Source: Chloranthus sessilifolius
Lineage: Eukaryota; Streptophyta; Magnoliopsida; Chloranthales; Chloranthaceae
Reading direction: 5' to 3'
Assembly: GCA_021018995.1 (NCBI GenBank)
Contig: CM037598.1
Span: 46,515,185-46,579,184 of the forward strand
DNA: 64,000 bases
Shown here: positions 1 through 10,318 of the stretch, in pieces
Numbering within the stretch: the stretch's first letter is position 1
Layout of the letters: each line of letters starts with the position of its first letter
The notes under the pieces: model-generated
Told to the model about the DNA's origin: nothing
The model's database searches: none
What the model saw: the letters and a program-made list of their open reading frames with translations, nothing else
Program-made: the position numbers and the translations under genes

Positions 1-168
1 GCATGGTCACTTTATACCGGAAAAATTGAAACAAGGCACAACAATAAGAAGAAAAAAATAAATGCAGAAAATGACATGGAGAATGGGAGAAAGTAAAGTT
101 TATTAACTAGAAATATTTTACATAAAAAATAAAATAAAAAAAAAATAAAGACAGAATAGGATGTGTTT

Positions 169-390
169 TTAGGGAGGGGGTGGGGCGGTGGAGGGGTGGA
201 AGTGGCGGGGGAAGGTTGATTTTTGTTTTTCCGAGAAGGCTGGAGTTGGGCCTCCTTTCTTTGGCCAAAATCGCGAGGACCTCTTCAAATTGTCCCAGGG
301 CTGGAGCGGATCTGGCACCTTCGGTGGTGGTGGGTCCAGCCATATGGGGTAAAAGCAGTGTGGTGGCTTATTGGCTTGGTCGTCGGCCAT
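169..390 (-). CDS. Possible small intronless gene, 73-codon ORF of unknown function
   Basis: I do not recognise the product. The ORF starts MADDQANKPPHCFYPIWL and is rich in proline, with a short lysine-rich stretch near residue 45. Seen directly: the ATG sits in a good plant context (AAAATGGCC), a TATA-like box lies about 50 bases upstream at 437-445, and the ORF ends in an AT-rich region containing AATAAA-like strings. The 180-430 stretch is much more GC-rich than its surroundings, as a coding exon often is. Two other frames overlap it openly, so coding is not proven; one of them (107-343) could equally be the real frame. No signal peptide or membrane segment is apparent. Confidence 0.3.
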   Translation of the reverse strand: MADDQANKPPHCFYPIWLDPPPPKVPDPLQPWDNLKRSSRFWPKKGGPTPAFSEKQKSTFPRHFHPSTAPPPP

Positions 391-436
391 TTTGGAAGGG
401 TGGGGAAAGATGTGGGGGAATTTGGTAGAGGTTGGT

Positions 437-445
437 TATTTATAG
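437..445 (-). promoter_or_regulatory. TATA-like box before the 73-codon ORF
   Basis: On the minus strand the sequence reads CTATAAATA, a near-consensus plant TATA box, about 50 bases before the ATG at 390. A start site about 30 bases downstream would leave a short leader of roughly 20 bases. Its role is inferred from position only. Confidence 0.3.
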
Positions 446-779
446 GTAAGGTGGGGAAGCCGAAAGGTGGGACTTGAATGGGGGCATTGGTAATGCTCAT
501 GGCCCGGGGAATCGTGTGGGTCATTAAGTAGCATTGGCGCATCATGCGTGTGGGGCGTGAGTAACTTTCTGCATTTAATTCCCCAATAAGTGAGTAACAA
601 CACGGAAATTGGGGGAAGCGTGTGAGGAACCGTGTCCTCACTTGTTGTTGTAAGGGAAAAACAAAGAAAATAGCACTCACTCTGAGATCTAAATGGTAGA
701 ATTTATGAAAAGCAACCAAAGAAAAGAAAAAAATTAGTCAAAAGCGAAACTAAGAAGCAATGAAACTAAGAAGCGAAAC

Positions 780-1030
780 AAATGCATGCATACAAATTGG
801 TTTAGTCCTCCTAAATCAGCAATGGTCCGATAATTGCTTTCTTGTCTTTGTTTAGAACTACTCTTGACTCCTCTTCTTGCTCCTTTGTAAGGGAGGAAGA
901 AATAATCACAGTGTAGTGATGATCTCCCAAAATACATATTTCAGATTTTTGGGAGCTGTTTGAGTTCCAATTCTGTGGGTGAAATTTGAGAAAGAGGGCA
1001 AAGGTACCTTGGTAACTTGTGGAAGAGGGA
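780..1030 (-). mobile_element. Athila-like pol remnant (linker before reverse transcriptase)
   Basis: Minus-strand frames show pieces such as VIISSSLTKEQEEE and TIADLGGLNQFVCMH. These align with VIISSFLTEEQEKE and TIADLGGISPAVCMH in element C, just before the reverse transcriptase. The similarity is spread over more than one frame, so this is a fossil with several breaks. It is the only recognisable coding remnant of element L. Confidence 0.6.
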
Positions 1031-1199
1031 GAGGAGCAGGTCTCCAAGAGAGAGAACTTGATGATGTTGGTGAGTGCCTTGCACAAAGCGACTCCTTTGA
1101 ATTTGATCTCCCTTTTCCTTCTTTCTCGGATCCCCAAACCTAAGATGAACATTGTCCTCAATGTTCTAGACAATGAGAGACTAGGGGCAGGGTAAAGAA

Positions 1200-2665
1200 G
1201 AAAGAAAAACTAAGAATGAAAAAATCTAAACTATATGCGAGAAAAATAAAAATGTAAAACTGAAGATATGAGCAAGGAAAAGGAAAACATGATATACAAA
1301 TGCAAGAAAAATCAACAAAACAATGCTAGAACTGCTAAATAAAATCTAACAAATAGAAGGATTACTATGCAAATGAAAGGAAACTAATGCTAATAACAGA
1401 GAAACAATAAAAGCAAGGTAAGGGACTGAATACAAAGTTAAAAAAGAAAAAGAAAAGTGTTGATACAAAAACTGAATTTGTGAATGCAAAATAGGAAAAC
1501 AAAGTTATAAACTAACTATACTCACAGAAAAATGACGAAAATCAGAAAAACGAGGACACATTAACCTAAGAAAGAAAAAAATCAGCGATCTAGAAACAGA
1601 ATTTGAAACTAAAATCCCTAAAACAGAAAACCTAATCCCAAATGGTACACCCTAAGCCCAAACAAAAAAAAAGACCAAAGCCTGAGATACTTATGAACCT
1701 AAGTGATTATAAAAATGATTAGCGGGAATACGGTGAAAAGCAAGATTCATAAGATTGACCCTTTGTTGATGATGTGTATGAAAAAAGAAATAATGAAGCA
1801 TGGGAGCACATATTAAAAGCAGGTTCACACACTGAGACCCTTTATGATGAAGAAATCTCAAGGAAAATAAAATTAGTGGGTCCATTGAATATTCAAAACG
1901 ACCTATGATTCACTACTCATTATCCTACATGATTCCTAAAAAAAAAATGATCTCAAAGAGTCCGGATGGGAAAAGTAGATGCAAATGGAGAAAAACACCC
2001 ATCCTAAGATATCTATATTGTTTTTATAATTTTCTATTTTTTTATTATAATTTTTTTTTTTTTTTACTTGTTTTGATCAGCCCGCTCAACAAGAGCCCTT
2101 ATTTACTACTACTGAAAATAATGAGAAACAACTCGTAGATTTTCTATTTGTGTTTTCACTTCTTTTATTTTGTATTTGGTTTTGTAAAAAAATCAGATGC
2201 CTAAAAGGCAGTGAAATTATAATCAAAACAAACATTAAACACAAGAAGCTCTTTGGTTCTCAAGAATTTAAAAATAGAAAATGAATGCAAAGGAGAAGGA
2301 TGCAAACTCAAGCGGATCTGCTCGCTTTGGTCAGATGCTCCTTGTTGACTGCTCCAGATCTGCAAACATCCAAAAAGCGCGGTACCTTATTCAAGTATTG
2401 ACAAAAATAAAAAAAGAAAACTCAAAGCACGCCCAAATTTGACAAAAGACAAAAGAGTGGCGATTTATTCAAATAACTAGAAGGCAAAGAATAAAACTCG
2501 GTAAAAAAAAAAATAATAATAAATAAAATAAAATTCTGCAGAAAACAGGTTTTCTATACAAAACGTCAGAGACATTTAATCAAGCACTTGGAATGCAAAG
2601 TGCAGTTTAAAGCAAAAATTAAAATAAATGAAAATAAACATAGGTCTATCTATTTTAGAACAAAC
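1200..2665. other. AT-rich interior of element L, no recognisable gene
   Basis: This stretch is AT-rich with many A runs. Around 2290-2360 on the minus strand it contains TTTGCAGATCTGGAGCAG, which resembles the leader just after the primer site in element B (TTGCAGATCTAGACAGCAG at about 25771). That supports its being element leader sequence. Short ORFs here (1691-1885, 1905-2138) have no recognisable content. I see no gag. Confidence 0.4.
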
Positions 2666-2684
2666 TTCCCGAACAGCCAAAAAC
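2666..2684 (-). other. Degenerate primer-binding site of element L (tRNA-Asp type)
   Basis: Immediately inside the LTR end, the minus strand reads AGTTTTTGGCTGTTCGGGA. Element B has AGTTTTTGGCGCC followed by GCTGTCAGGGA in the same place. Athila-lineage elements typically prime from tRNA-Asp with a TGGCGCCGTTGCCGGGG-type site. The L site is recognisable but decayed. Confidence 0.5.
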
Positions 2685-3680
2685 TTGTTGTCGCTCCAAG
2701 TGTGCCATAATTGTGTGCATTATGAATCAAAAATTAAAGAATTAAAGAATGCTAGGTTATATGGATGTTAACTTATGAAAGGGATATCAGACATTGGGGC
2801 TAACACCGCGCAAGATCGTGGCCAATTGTAGCAAGTTTTAAAAGTAAGTATTTCAAGATCGTCCACGAGAAGTTTGTCTAAACAGAGAGATAAACCTCCG
2901 GATCTGCTACCGGATCTGGCTCTATAATTATCTAAAATAAAGAATAGATAAAGAGAGTGTTGGATTGTGTCACATTTAACTATAAGCAAATAAAGAAAAG
3001 AACTAACTACATGATCCAGATCCGAGTTGGGGAGGTGTTTAAAATAAGACAAATGCGAAATAATAGCTTCATGTACTTTAGCCTCTCAATTTTAATGGAG
3101 AATCAGAGTTCAACAGCAGATTCAATCTTCATCGGCTACCAAGACAGATGTAAGAGAAATAAATCGAATTAAGGAATAGGTTTAGACTTATGGTCGTGAT
3201 CATCACTTAAATGGTCACAGATCATCACTAGTCAGTGGCCTATTCTTTAGTTCGTAACATGAACATCATCAGTAAATCTTTGCTTGAATTAGGTTACCAA
3301 CGCTAATTACGCAGGATGATGAATTAAGGAAGTTGGATGCGGATGAGTGAATCTAAAGAAGTCTAATGCACTAAGGTGAACATTAACCCTCGACATGACT
3401 CCAATGGAGAAGACACAAATTACGAACCTTTTAAAATCCAAGCGTTACAATTACGAGAGCACGGCTTCTTAGAGAGCCCTCGGACTTACGGTCGAGCTTC
3501 TCGAAGAGCCCTCAGATTCTGATCTTGAATCCGAACTTGGAAGTACAAATCACTCACAATGGCTCTCAAAGGTAAACTACAAGAAGGGATTACAGGGGGT
3601 TCGGATAAGCTATCGACCGAATGAGGGAAACAGAGATGAAAACTCTAAAATCTAGATACCCAAATTGGGCAAATGGTTCG

Positions 3681-3690
3681 TCTATTTATA
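3681..3690 (-). promoter_or_regulatory. TATA box of L LTR
   Basis: Minus strand TATAAATAGA, followed by a block (caattTGGGTATCTAGA) conserved with the LTR of element C near 57450. It marks the likely U3/R region of this LTR. Confidence 0.6.
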
Positions 3691-4019
3691 GTTTTTCCTA
3701 AGCCATCGAGATGTGTATCAACCAATCGAATTGGATAGATCTCAGATCAACCAATAGGAGTCGAGCACTAGGATCCGGATATGTTCGCCAATCGAAATGC
3801 TTGATCCGGTTCACCAATCAGAAACAGAGGCATCAATTTCATTATGTAATTCAAAATCTGTTTGAGCTTCTAGTAGTTCCCGCCAAGTAAGTTCATGTTT
3901 CGGCGCTCACATGGGGTGGAAGGTGCCTTTGGTTCGTGCTCGTAATCTTCCTAATGTCCTTGGGTTTTAAAACGCATTGGGGTGCGTGCAAAGTTTCTGA
4001 AATATCCTTGGACGAAATG

Positions 4020-4270
4020 CGCAAATCCCGAATGCCATTTCGCATAGTTTAAGGGCTTTTTTCGCAAAGCATTTTGGCTTCGAGATCTTTTCGCAAAGCA
4101 TTTTGGCTTCGGAGATCTTTTCGCAAAGGACTTCTCTTCTTTTCGCAGAGTGTTTTCTTCTTTTCGCAAAGGTCATTCTTCTATTCGAGGAGTGTTTTCT
4201 TCTTTTCGCAAAGTTCAAGGTTCTTTGCGAATAGTATAAGTTCTTTGCGAATTGACTTTTAGCTTCCATT
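4020..4270 (-). promoter_or_regulatory. Cluster of TTCGCAAAG / TTTGCGAA words upstream of the L TATA
   Basis: About ten near-copies of TTTTCGCAAAG, TTTGCGAA or TTCGAG in 250 bases, 330-590 bases upstream of the TATA. It is the L version of the CG-word arrays found in every long LTR of this window. The function is unknown; see findings. Confidence 0.6.
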
Positions 4271-4610
4271 CTTCTTTGCGAATGGATCCTTCTTCTTCTT
4301 CAGGTCTTTTCTTGCTCTTTTAGGACCTTTTTAGCCATTGCTGAGGCTATTTCTTCACTCCCTCTTTGAGCTTGACATGCGTTGTCAGCTTTTTGATCAT
4401 TTTAGGATGGTTTTCGGATTTGGACCTGTCTTTTTGGTTAGCTGCAATATGAACACTAAAGCACTTATTTAGTCCTCTCAAGGGGTCTTTCAAGGCTCAT
4501 GTTTAGGGGTGAAAAATGGTATTTTTCACTACTTATCAGTAAGGTGAGAAATGGCCCATGTTTACATATAGCCCAAGGCCATGATACCCAAGCGACATCT
4601 CTCATTACGT

Positions 4611-4911
4611 TCATCCAAGTCAAAACCAATTGGCAATGAGTGGAGGGGCTCAAGATATTATAAGGGGAGAGAAAGGCTATAATTTACCCAATGTGGGACA
4701 AACCTCAGCACGCCCCCGCACGTGTTGGTGGGACTGAGCCAAATCATGTGGACAATTGAACTGGATGACGTGGAGTGGAGAAGGGTCTGCTCTGATACCA
4801 TGATGAATCTATGCATCCAACTCAAAACCAATTGGTGATGAGTGTAGGGGCCCAGGATATTATAAGGGGAGAGACAAGGCTATAATTTACCCAATGTGGG
4901 ACTAAACTTCA
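4611..4911 (-). mobile_element. TRIM-type miniature LTR retrotransposon, minus strand
   Basis: Two direct copies of about 100 bases (4801-4911 and 4611-4707) share GTCCCACATTGGGTAAATT and later CCAATTGGTTTTGA. On the minus strand the first copy is followed at once by TGGTATCAGAGCA (4800-4788), the standard plant initiator-Met primer site. The second is preceded by a G-rich tract (CACGTGCGGGGGCGTG). Terminal repeats near 100 bases and an interior near 90 bases with no coding capacity fit terminal-repeat retrotransposons in miniature. The two copies have visibly diverged, and the outer end of the second copy is unclear. Such elements are mobilised in trans. Confidence 0.65.
4788..4800 (-). other. 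Initiator-Met primer-binding site of the TRIM element
   Basis: Minus strand TGGTATCAGAGCA is complementary to the 3' end of plant initiator tRNA-Met. It abuts the first terminal repeat directly, which fixes the orientation of the element. Confidence 0.65.
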
Positions 4912-5406
4912 ACTCCTACTAGCATTTGGCATACAAAATTCCTTATTAAATAGTCATGTTAGGTCCCACCAAATATATGGTGCATACAACAATGCACTTA
5001 TATTTGATGGTTAAGAATTAGACACTAGTGAAATGTAGATATGATGCCTGATCTATAAGAACCTGGATGATTTGGCTATCACAATAGCATAACAAAAACA
5101 TGTGGAAGATGTTAACGTATTGTCAATTGTCATTGAACTTCTCAGAGCAATGTAGATACAATAAAAAAGGTTTATATTATTTAGGTAAAACAAATTGGGC
5201 CAGATTTTTCCTAGGGGTATGCTTATCCAAGGATAAAATAGGTATGCACATGCTGGGCTACTCATTAGCAGGGTGAATTCTTAGTTTGAGCATTTATACA
5301 TAGAGAAATTTAGCATCATCAAAATTGTGCCATGCCTTAATTGTAGCTTCTTTACTTAAAGATGATAAAAAAATAACAAGAAAGATTTTGGTAAGTGTCA
5401 TATAAT
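4912..5406. other. No recognisable gene between the TRIM and the UBP8-like pseudogene
   Basis: AT-rich sequence without a convincing coding frame on either strand. It lies where the C-terminal exons of the minus-strand protease gene would be expected, but I cannot find the His box or any later conserved motif. Confidence 0.4.
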
Positions 5407-7511
5407 CTTACATCAAGTTCTCATACATGAACACCACCAATGGGTGTTCCTCTACATCTTTTGGTAGCCAGTATGCTGCAAGTTGGTCATCATCTTTAAC
5501 CAAGGAAAGTGAATCAGATGGCTCCTCAAGGTAGTGAGTAATATGGTTATAGGAAATCTGCAAAAAGAATCTCAAAGTTTCAAAATACATTATGTATGTT
5601 GTTGAACAATCATTAACTGTAGGCCTATTGTGGCATACCTTAGCCATCAATAGCTTTTCATCACTCCTTAGAGAACAGGGAATGCTAATGGCCTGAGCAG
5701 GATCCTTAAAATTTCCAAACTTGGGCACAGAAATGGTATGTACAGATGGGCAGTCAATACCATCAGTGCTGAAGACTGTCACAGTCATTATTCTTCTTAT
5801 CATTGAAGGTAGAGGCAGAGATAAGATCATGAGTGGCTCAAATTTATCAGAGACCATATTGCAATGTGTACATGCTAAAGCTGAGTACAGACCCTATCCC
5901 AAATCCCATACAGAAGGCTTAGGATTCATTCTAAAAACATAAATGTGAAGACTAAATAATTTCATAAACAAAACACTTTACCTTGTCGAGGAAAATTTTC
6001 AAGGCTTGGCATCAGAAAGACATATAAATGGATGAAATGGTAGAATAGTAGTTTATTAAGTTCTTCAGACTAATCAACAAATTTCGTAATCAAAAGTGCT
6101 ATATGCTCTTAATTTATTACATCGAGCCTTCTGACAAGGAAACTTGACACAAAATCTTGATTTGACATTTAAAAAGAGGGGTTGCGAATAGCAGTATGGC
6201 ATGACATTAGAGATCCAATGTAGATAAGCAGAAATATTATAGCAACAAAATTGTTTGTTCAAATTTTAAACCCCAAAATCATTACAATAATGTGCATAAG
6301 AGTACCAGGGTAACTGAAATGATGCTCACATAGAATACTTCAGTTATAATAGTCAGTGAGAGAGGGATGATGAGCCCAACATTCATCTGCTCCTTTACCC
6401 ACCAGAACGAGTGGATCCTTAGCTTCTCTATTAGGCTTGAATTTCATCCGATTAAGATCTTCTTGAAGTTTAACCAATACAAACTCAAGAAACTCCTATG
6501 GAGTAGCCATGAAAACAATTAACAAATATTTTCTTTTAGATCTCATTAATATAAGGCACAACCATTCATCATAATGTATGCTACTTCTATTTTAACCTAG
6601 CTTTTTAACAATACCATCTGAGCAAGGAAAGTTCACTAACTTGGGAATCATGCTGGTTATGGCCAAGGAATTGGGGGGCGAGCTGATCAATTTTTAATTT
6701 AAGATGTATTTGTGGGACAAAATTTCTGTCAAAACTCCACAACTGCCTCAATAGATTTCCAAATTAACAAGCAAGTTGACCCTGGCAAAGAATCAGGAAA
6801 CTTATGAGTCTTACAAAAAAAAATGGACATTTCAATGGTTTCAAGACAACCAACAACACCATAAAAAAATGGGGAGTTGGTAACCAATCATGCACCAAGG
6901 ACAGTGCAACAGTCAATCTCCGTCTGCCAAAATAGTCAAGAGCCTTGGGAAATGCAAAGCTATTTATGAGCATGCAAATTCGTGCAAGTACATTTTTGAC
7001 CTTTATTGATTTGGTGCTCAAATATCCATGGGACTTTCAAGGTTGATGGAGGGAGATTGACCCATGCACCACCCTTGTCACATGGTTCAGGTATCTAATA
7101 TAAACTCAAAATGCAGTGTACAGGTCGAGTATGTAGTACAAACTCAAAGATGGATTCTTTCAGGAACATGATTAAAATAAAAATAATAGAATAACGGTTA
7201 CCCACAGTCACGCTGGACATTTCCTCTGGATTTATTCCACTTATGTAGTCTTCAGTGATATAGTCAACAAACTTCAGTGTGTGTGCCAAGTACTGGACGA
7301 CACTATTTATGATGCAAGTATGCCCAAGATTCTGTAATCCTGTTAAACTCACAGGAATCACTTTTCCGAGAAAGAATATATTTTCAAAATCAAAATCAGA
7401 ATTGAAACTTTTGGCACATCGAATGCTCGAAAAATCTTGCTCATTTTTCTTTCCCTCACTTGGGTAATCAATGGAATCTGGCGGACTATAGACTTGTAAT
7501 TCTAGGGAAAT
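5407..7511 (-). pseudogene. UBP8: UBP8-like ubiquitin-specific protease, decayed multi-exon gene
   Basis: The intact family are cysteine proteases that remove ubiquitin. The exons below are minus strand with plausible splice sites. 7511-7202: SLELQVYS, then the Cys box GLQNLGHTCIINS. 6781-6641: LAPQFLGHNQHDSQ, donor GTTAG. About 6505-6330: KLQEDLNRMKFKPNREAKD and GADECWAHH. 5893-5639: zinc-ribbon pair ACTHC, then KFEPLMILSLPLPS and KFGNFKDPAQAISIPCSLRS; intron 5638-5558. 5557-5412: THYLEEPSDSLSL and LPKDVEEHPLVVFM, donor GTAAG. The order matches plant UBP8/UBP5. Decay: the Asn of NLGNTC is His, an in-frame TAA precedes FGNLLRQLW, one frameshift lies near 6360 (reading resumes as TIITEVFY), and the C-terminal half with the His box is missing. 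It is most likely a dead gene or duplicated fragment. Confidence 0.75.
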
Positions 7512-8255
7512 CTGTGCATACGAATACCAGAAACATGCATGGCAAAATAAGCATCTGCATGGTAAGGGCATACTAATAGAATCATGCATAAGTTGTTCTC
7601 TATGAAAAAACGGATGGTATCTGTCTGCAAGTAAATGCTCAAAAATGTTACATGAACAATAAAACAAGACATATTTTTACTCTTTTAGAACGTAGATTAA
7701 GATTTGAAAATTCATTTCCAATTGATCAAATGATTGCCCCCTGTTACCCTTGACCAAACAAATAGCAAAGAATCTTTATCTCATAATGGTGTTAAGGCTA
7801 CTCCTTGTTATCCTTAATATATAATATAAACATAGCAGGATACCACTCAAAGTGAGTAAATGCAGTTGGAATTGTGGTTGTACTAAATTTCTGAAACCAA
7901 ATTCATCAGAGCTTGTACGCTCAACGAAGTGAACAAACATTATGTGAAGGATGTGGAAATCCAAGATGTGGTTATACATAGACTTCCTTCCTAAGTCATA
8001 TTTTCATTGAGAAATGCATCCTTCACATTCTGTTGATTGATCAGTCACTATCAGATGGCCATAAAGTAATGAGAGTAAAAATAGCTGCCATTGTTTTTCT
8101 AAAAGAGAAATGTCTCATCCTAATTAATATCATGCTCCTAAGTGAATTCTCGAGCAACCAACTGAGCCTTATCCCTGTCCAAAGAGTCATCAGATGCAAT
8201 CGTGATTTTCTCTATTGGTATTACAGTGTAATATCAAATTGTTACTAACCAAAAT
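7512..8255. other. Possible upstream remains of the protease gene, otherwise featureless
   Basis: On the minus strand near 8035-7990 a short frame reads LINQQNVKDAFLNEN. It could correspond to the segment just before the QEILLELQVY-type sequence in UBP8 relatives. The match is weak and I could not place its splice sites. The rest is AT-rich without clear coding. Confidence 0.25.
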
Positions 8256-8406
8256 AGGATTGGAGGTTTGATAGTTTAGATTAAACAAAAAGTAAAATAG
8301 TAGAGTATTAAGGCTGAAACCTTATAAAAAAAAAAGAGGATTGGAGGTTGATAGTTTAGATTAAGCAAAAAGTAAAAGAGTAGGGTAAATAAGGCTGAAT
8401 ACTTAT
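8256..8406 (+). repeat. Imperfect direct duplication, about 70 bases, two copies
   Basis: Copy 1 (about 8256-8324) and copy 2 (about 8336-8406) share AGGATTGGAGG, GATAGTTTAGATTAA, CAAAAAGTAAAA and AAGGCTGAA in order, separated by an A run. This local tandem duplication lies in noncoding DNA and has no recognisable relation to the nearby elements. Confidence 0.65.
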
Positions 8407-8949
8407 TTTATAAATCACTGATCTCAAAGTTTTACCAAGAGTTTAACAATTTTAATATCTGCTTTATGATGCTCTTTGAAATGTTAAAAAGTTTAGATGA
8501 GATCAGTAAGATACTTTAATAGAAGAGCAAACGAACATCGCATCCAATGTTCTAAAAGCAATCTTGCCGAAAACCAAACCCCAAGTGTAAAGGAAAGTCT
8601 TTATTATTCATAATCTTCCCAATGTCACAGAATATTTCAATCCTCAATAAGTGATGATAGTGTATCCTGAATTCATCAATGAGCATAGTGCATCTCAATC
8701 ATTCACTATGTATCCTTTCAATTGATTCTTCTCCTTCTAGACAATAAAGTATTTTGGAATTTAGAGCAGCTAACATTTGAATTTATTCAATATTAGTTTA
8801 CAAAATTTGTATAAGTACCTTAAGTTTAAAAAGAAGCAAACAAAATGATGTGTATTAGGATGAAGGTTTGTAGAACACACCAAATGCTTACCTCTTTATC
8901 TGTTTGTTGTTGAGAATATCTATTGCTATACTTCAAGTAAAAATGATCC
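8407..8949. other. AT-rich stretch, nothing recognisable
   Basis: No convincing ORF, repeat or RNA gene. The left end of the F LTR may lie within the last 50 bases, but without a second LTR I cannot set it. Confidence 0.4.
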
Positions 8950-10107
8950 AGGTGACTACAGAAGTCCCAAATGAATACCAAACTGACGGGAAGGCCACCA
9001 ACAAGGACCTAGGGTTCAAGTTGTTCAAGGAGTAACGGCGGAAGAAGAAATGACGGAGGGGCCAAGGAACGTCAAGAAACGTTGGGCAAAGGCCCTAGGG
9101 ACCTGCCCAAGGAAGAAGAGCCTCTGCCCAATATCGCTTGAGCTAGTGAGACACTTCAGAAGGTGGTCGCTTGAGCGAATATGAGCCCAAAATCAAGGCC
9201 AAAATTCTTGGGTTTTGGTCGCTCGAGCGACCCTTGGTTGTCGCTCGAGCGACTCTTGGTTGTCGCTCGAGCGACCATTCCCCTTAAAGATTCCCATTCG
9301 AGCGACAACCAAAGTCGCTCAAGCAAGTCAAGTGACGTGTTTTGTCATTTTTATCCCTTTTTCTTGTTTTATTTTGATGTCCAATGTAAGTTACCACTTA
9401 GGATAATATAGTACTTTCCTATTTTGGTCTATTTCTATTTGTAAACACTATAAAGCATACCCTGTAAGAAAATTTTGGCAGTCGATGAAATTAATGAAAG
9501 TGCATTGCATTTTAGGCTTGTGAGAAGCTTTGAAGAATGAGTCTTCTTCCCCATTTGGGGTTTGGTGTGAGGCCAAGGGTGAGATGCTCATTTATCTTTG
9601 ATCTTCTCTTTACTTCTTGATCTTGCTTGGTCTTCCTACTCCCATTTTAATCACTTATATCTAATTTTTCCCTTTTAAGTGATTATCCCAATTCTCAAAC
9701 CTTAGATCTAGAGATACCTTGATGTCCATCCTTGTGGATCGTCTCCAATCCTAGCCCGTCGATCCATGACCGTTGTTGGGCTCGAGCTTGGTCGATTTAC
9801 TCTATTTAACTGTTTCAATTCAAAGCCCTAGCAAGGAACTACCGATTCCACCGCGAGCCACGATCAAACGCCCCGACATAGATGAAGCTAGAGTTCTATC
9901 TCTAGGATCGCCTCTTCTGCATTCCCTAACGGATTTCGCACATTGGCTTGGACCCTACGTTAATCTAGCATGGTCACTTAAGCGGAATCCCACGAAATCC
10001 TAAGGTATCACTTTAATTTGTGGTTAATTATTTAATTAATTAGTTTAATTTTTGTAAATTAGCATATCATAGGCATTCACGGATTTTAGGGTCATTGTCC
10101 TGCATCA
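8950..10107 (+). repeat. 5' LTR of element F (left end uncertain)
   Basis: It ends TGCATCA at 10107, three to four bases before the primer site. A TATA (CTATAAAG) lies at 9448-9455. Palindromes with a CTCGAG core crowd 9134-9320. The left limit is a guess from where the sequence character changes, because the partner LTR is absent. Confidence 0.5.
9134..9320 (+). promoter_or_regulatory. CTCGAG-core palindrome array upstream of the F TATA
   Basis: Three perfect 12-base palindromes TCGCTCGAGCGA start at 9219, 9241 and 9263, exactly 22 bases apart, each followed by a C and a CTTGGTTG-like spacer. Degraded copies lie at 9134 (TCGCTTGAGC), 9166 (GTCGCTTGAGCGA), 9297 (TTCGAGCGAC) and 9314 (GTCGCTCAAG). 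The array ends about 130 bases before the TATA. Its regulatory role is inferred. Confidence 0.65.
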
Positions 10108-10111
10108 GTTT

Positions 10112-10124
10112 TGGCATCAAAGCC
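10112..10124 (+). other. Primer-binding site of element F (initiator-Met type)
   Basis: TGGCATCAAAGCC, two changes from the standard TGGTATCAGAGCC complement of plant initiator tRNA-Met, directly after the LTR end. Confidence 0.65.
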
Positions 10125-10161
10125 TATGTTCTAGGTTAGAGAATTTTTGGGTGTTCATATT

Positions 10162-10262
10162 TGTGTGCTCATTTGCGTGCACATCATGTGTTTGATAAAA
10201 TTACTCATTCATTTGTGTGTTCATTTGCTTGCACATCATGTGTTTGACAAAATTACTCAATC
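10162..10262 (+). repeat. 52-base tandem duplication in the F leader
   Basis: Two adjacent copies begin at 10162 and 10214. Both read TGTGTG(C/T)TCATTTGC, then TGCACATCATGTGTTTGA and AAAATTACTCA. Only a few bases differ. Confidence 0.7.
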
Positions 10263-10318
10263 AGTTACGTTCATAGTTGCTTGTCATTCTAGAACCCGTG
10301 TAGTGAGGCGTGGTCACC

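Larger units (their letters stand above)
780..4538 (-). mobile_element. Element L: truncated Athila-like Ty3/gypsy remnant, minus strand
   Basis: Reading the minus strand from 4538 there is a complete 5' LTR (2686-4538), a decayed tRNA-Asp-type primer site next to it, an AT-rich leader, and a short pol-like remnant at about 780-1030. The LTR matches the 3' LTR of element C in length (1,853 against 1,855 bases) and in landmarks such as the TATA context and the terminal GCACACTTGGAG. No second LTR is in the window and most of gag and pol is absent. The copy is old and heavily broken. Confidence 0.65.
2686..4538 (-). repeat. 5' LTR of element L
   Basis: Starts TGATAAGTAGTG (minus strand, from 4538) and ends CGACAACA at 2686. 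A TATA box (TATAAATAGA, 3690-3681) lies in the context TTTGCCCAATTTGGGTATC, shared with the LTR of element C at about 57435. Upstream of it, at 4020-4270, is a dense cluster of TTTTCGCAAAG and TTTGCGAA words. No purine tract precedes 4538, as expected for a 5' LTR. Confidence 0.7.

Noticed and set aside
4074-4262. ORF with repeating KAFWLRRSFRK-like peptide
   Set aside because: The peptide repeat is only the translation of the TTTTCGCAAAG word array in the L LTR; no start context or homology.
4611-4911. Cassandra-type TRIM with 5S rRNA promoter
   Set aside because: The primer site fits, but I see no 5S rRNA-like sequence in the terminal repeats.
9219-9274. CRISPR-like regular repeats
   Set aside because: Three palindromes with near-identical spacers inside a plant LTR; spacers are not unique and there are no associated genes.
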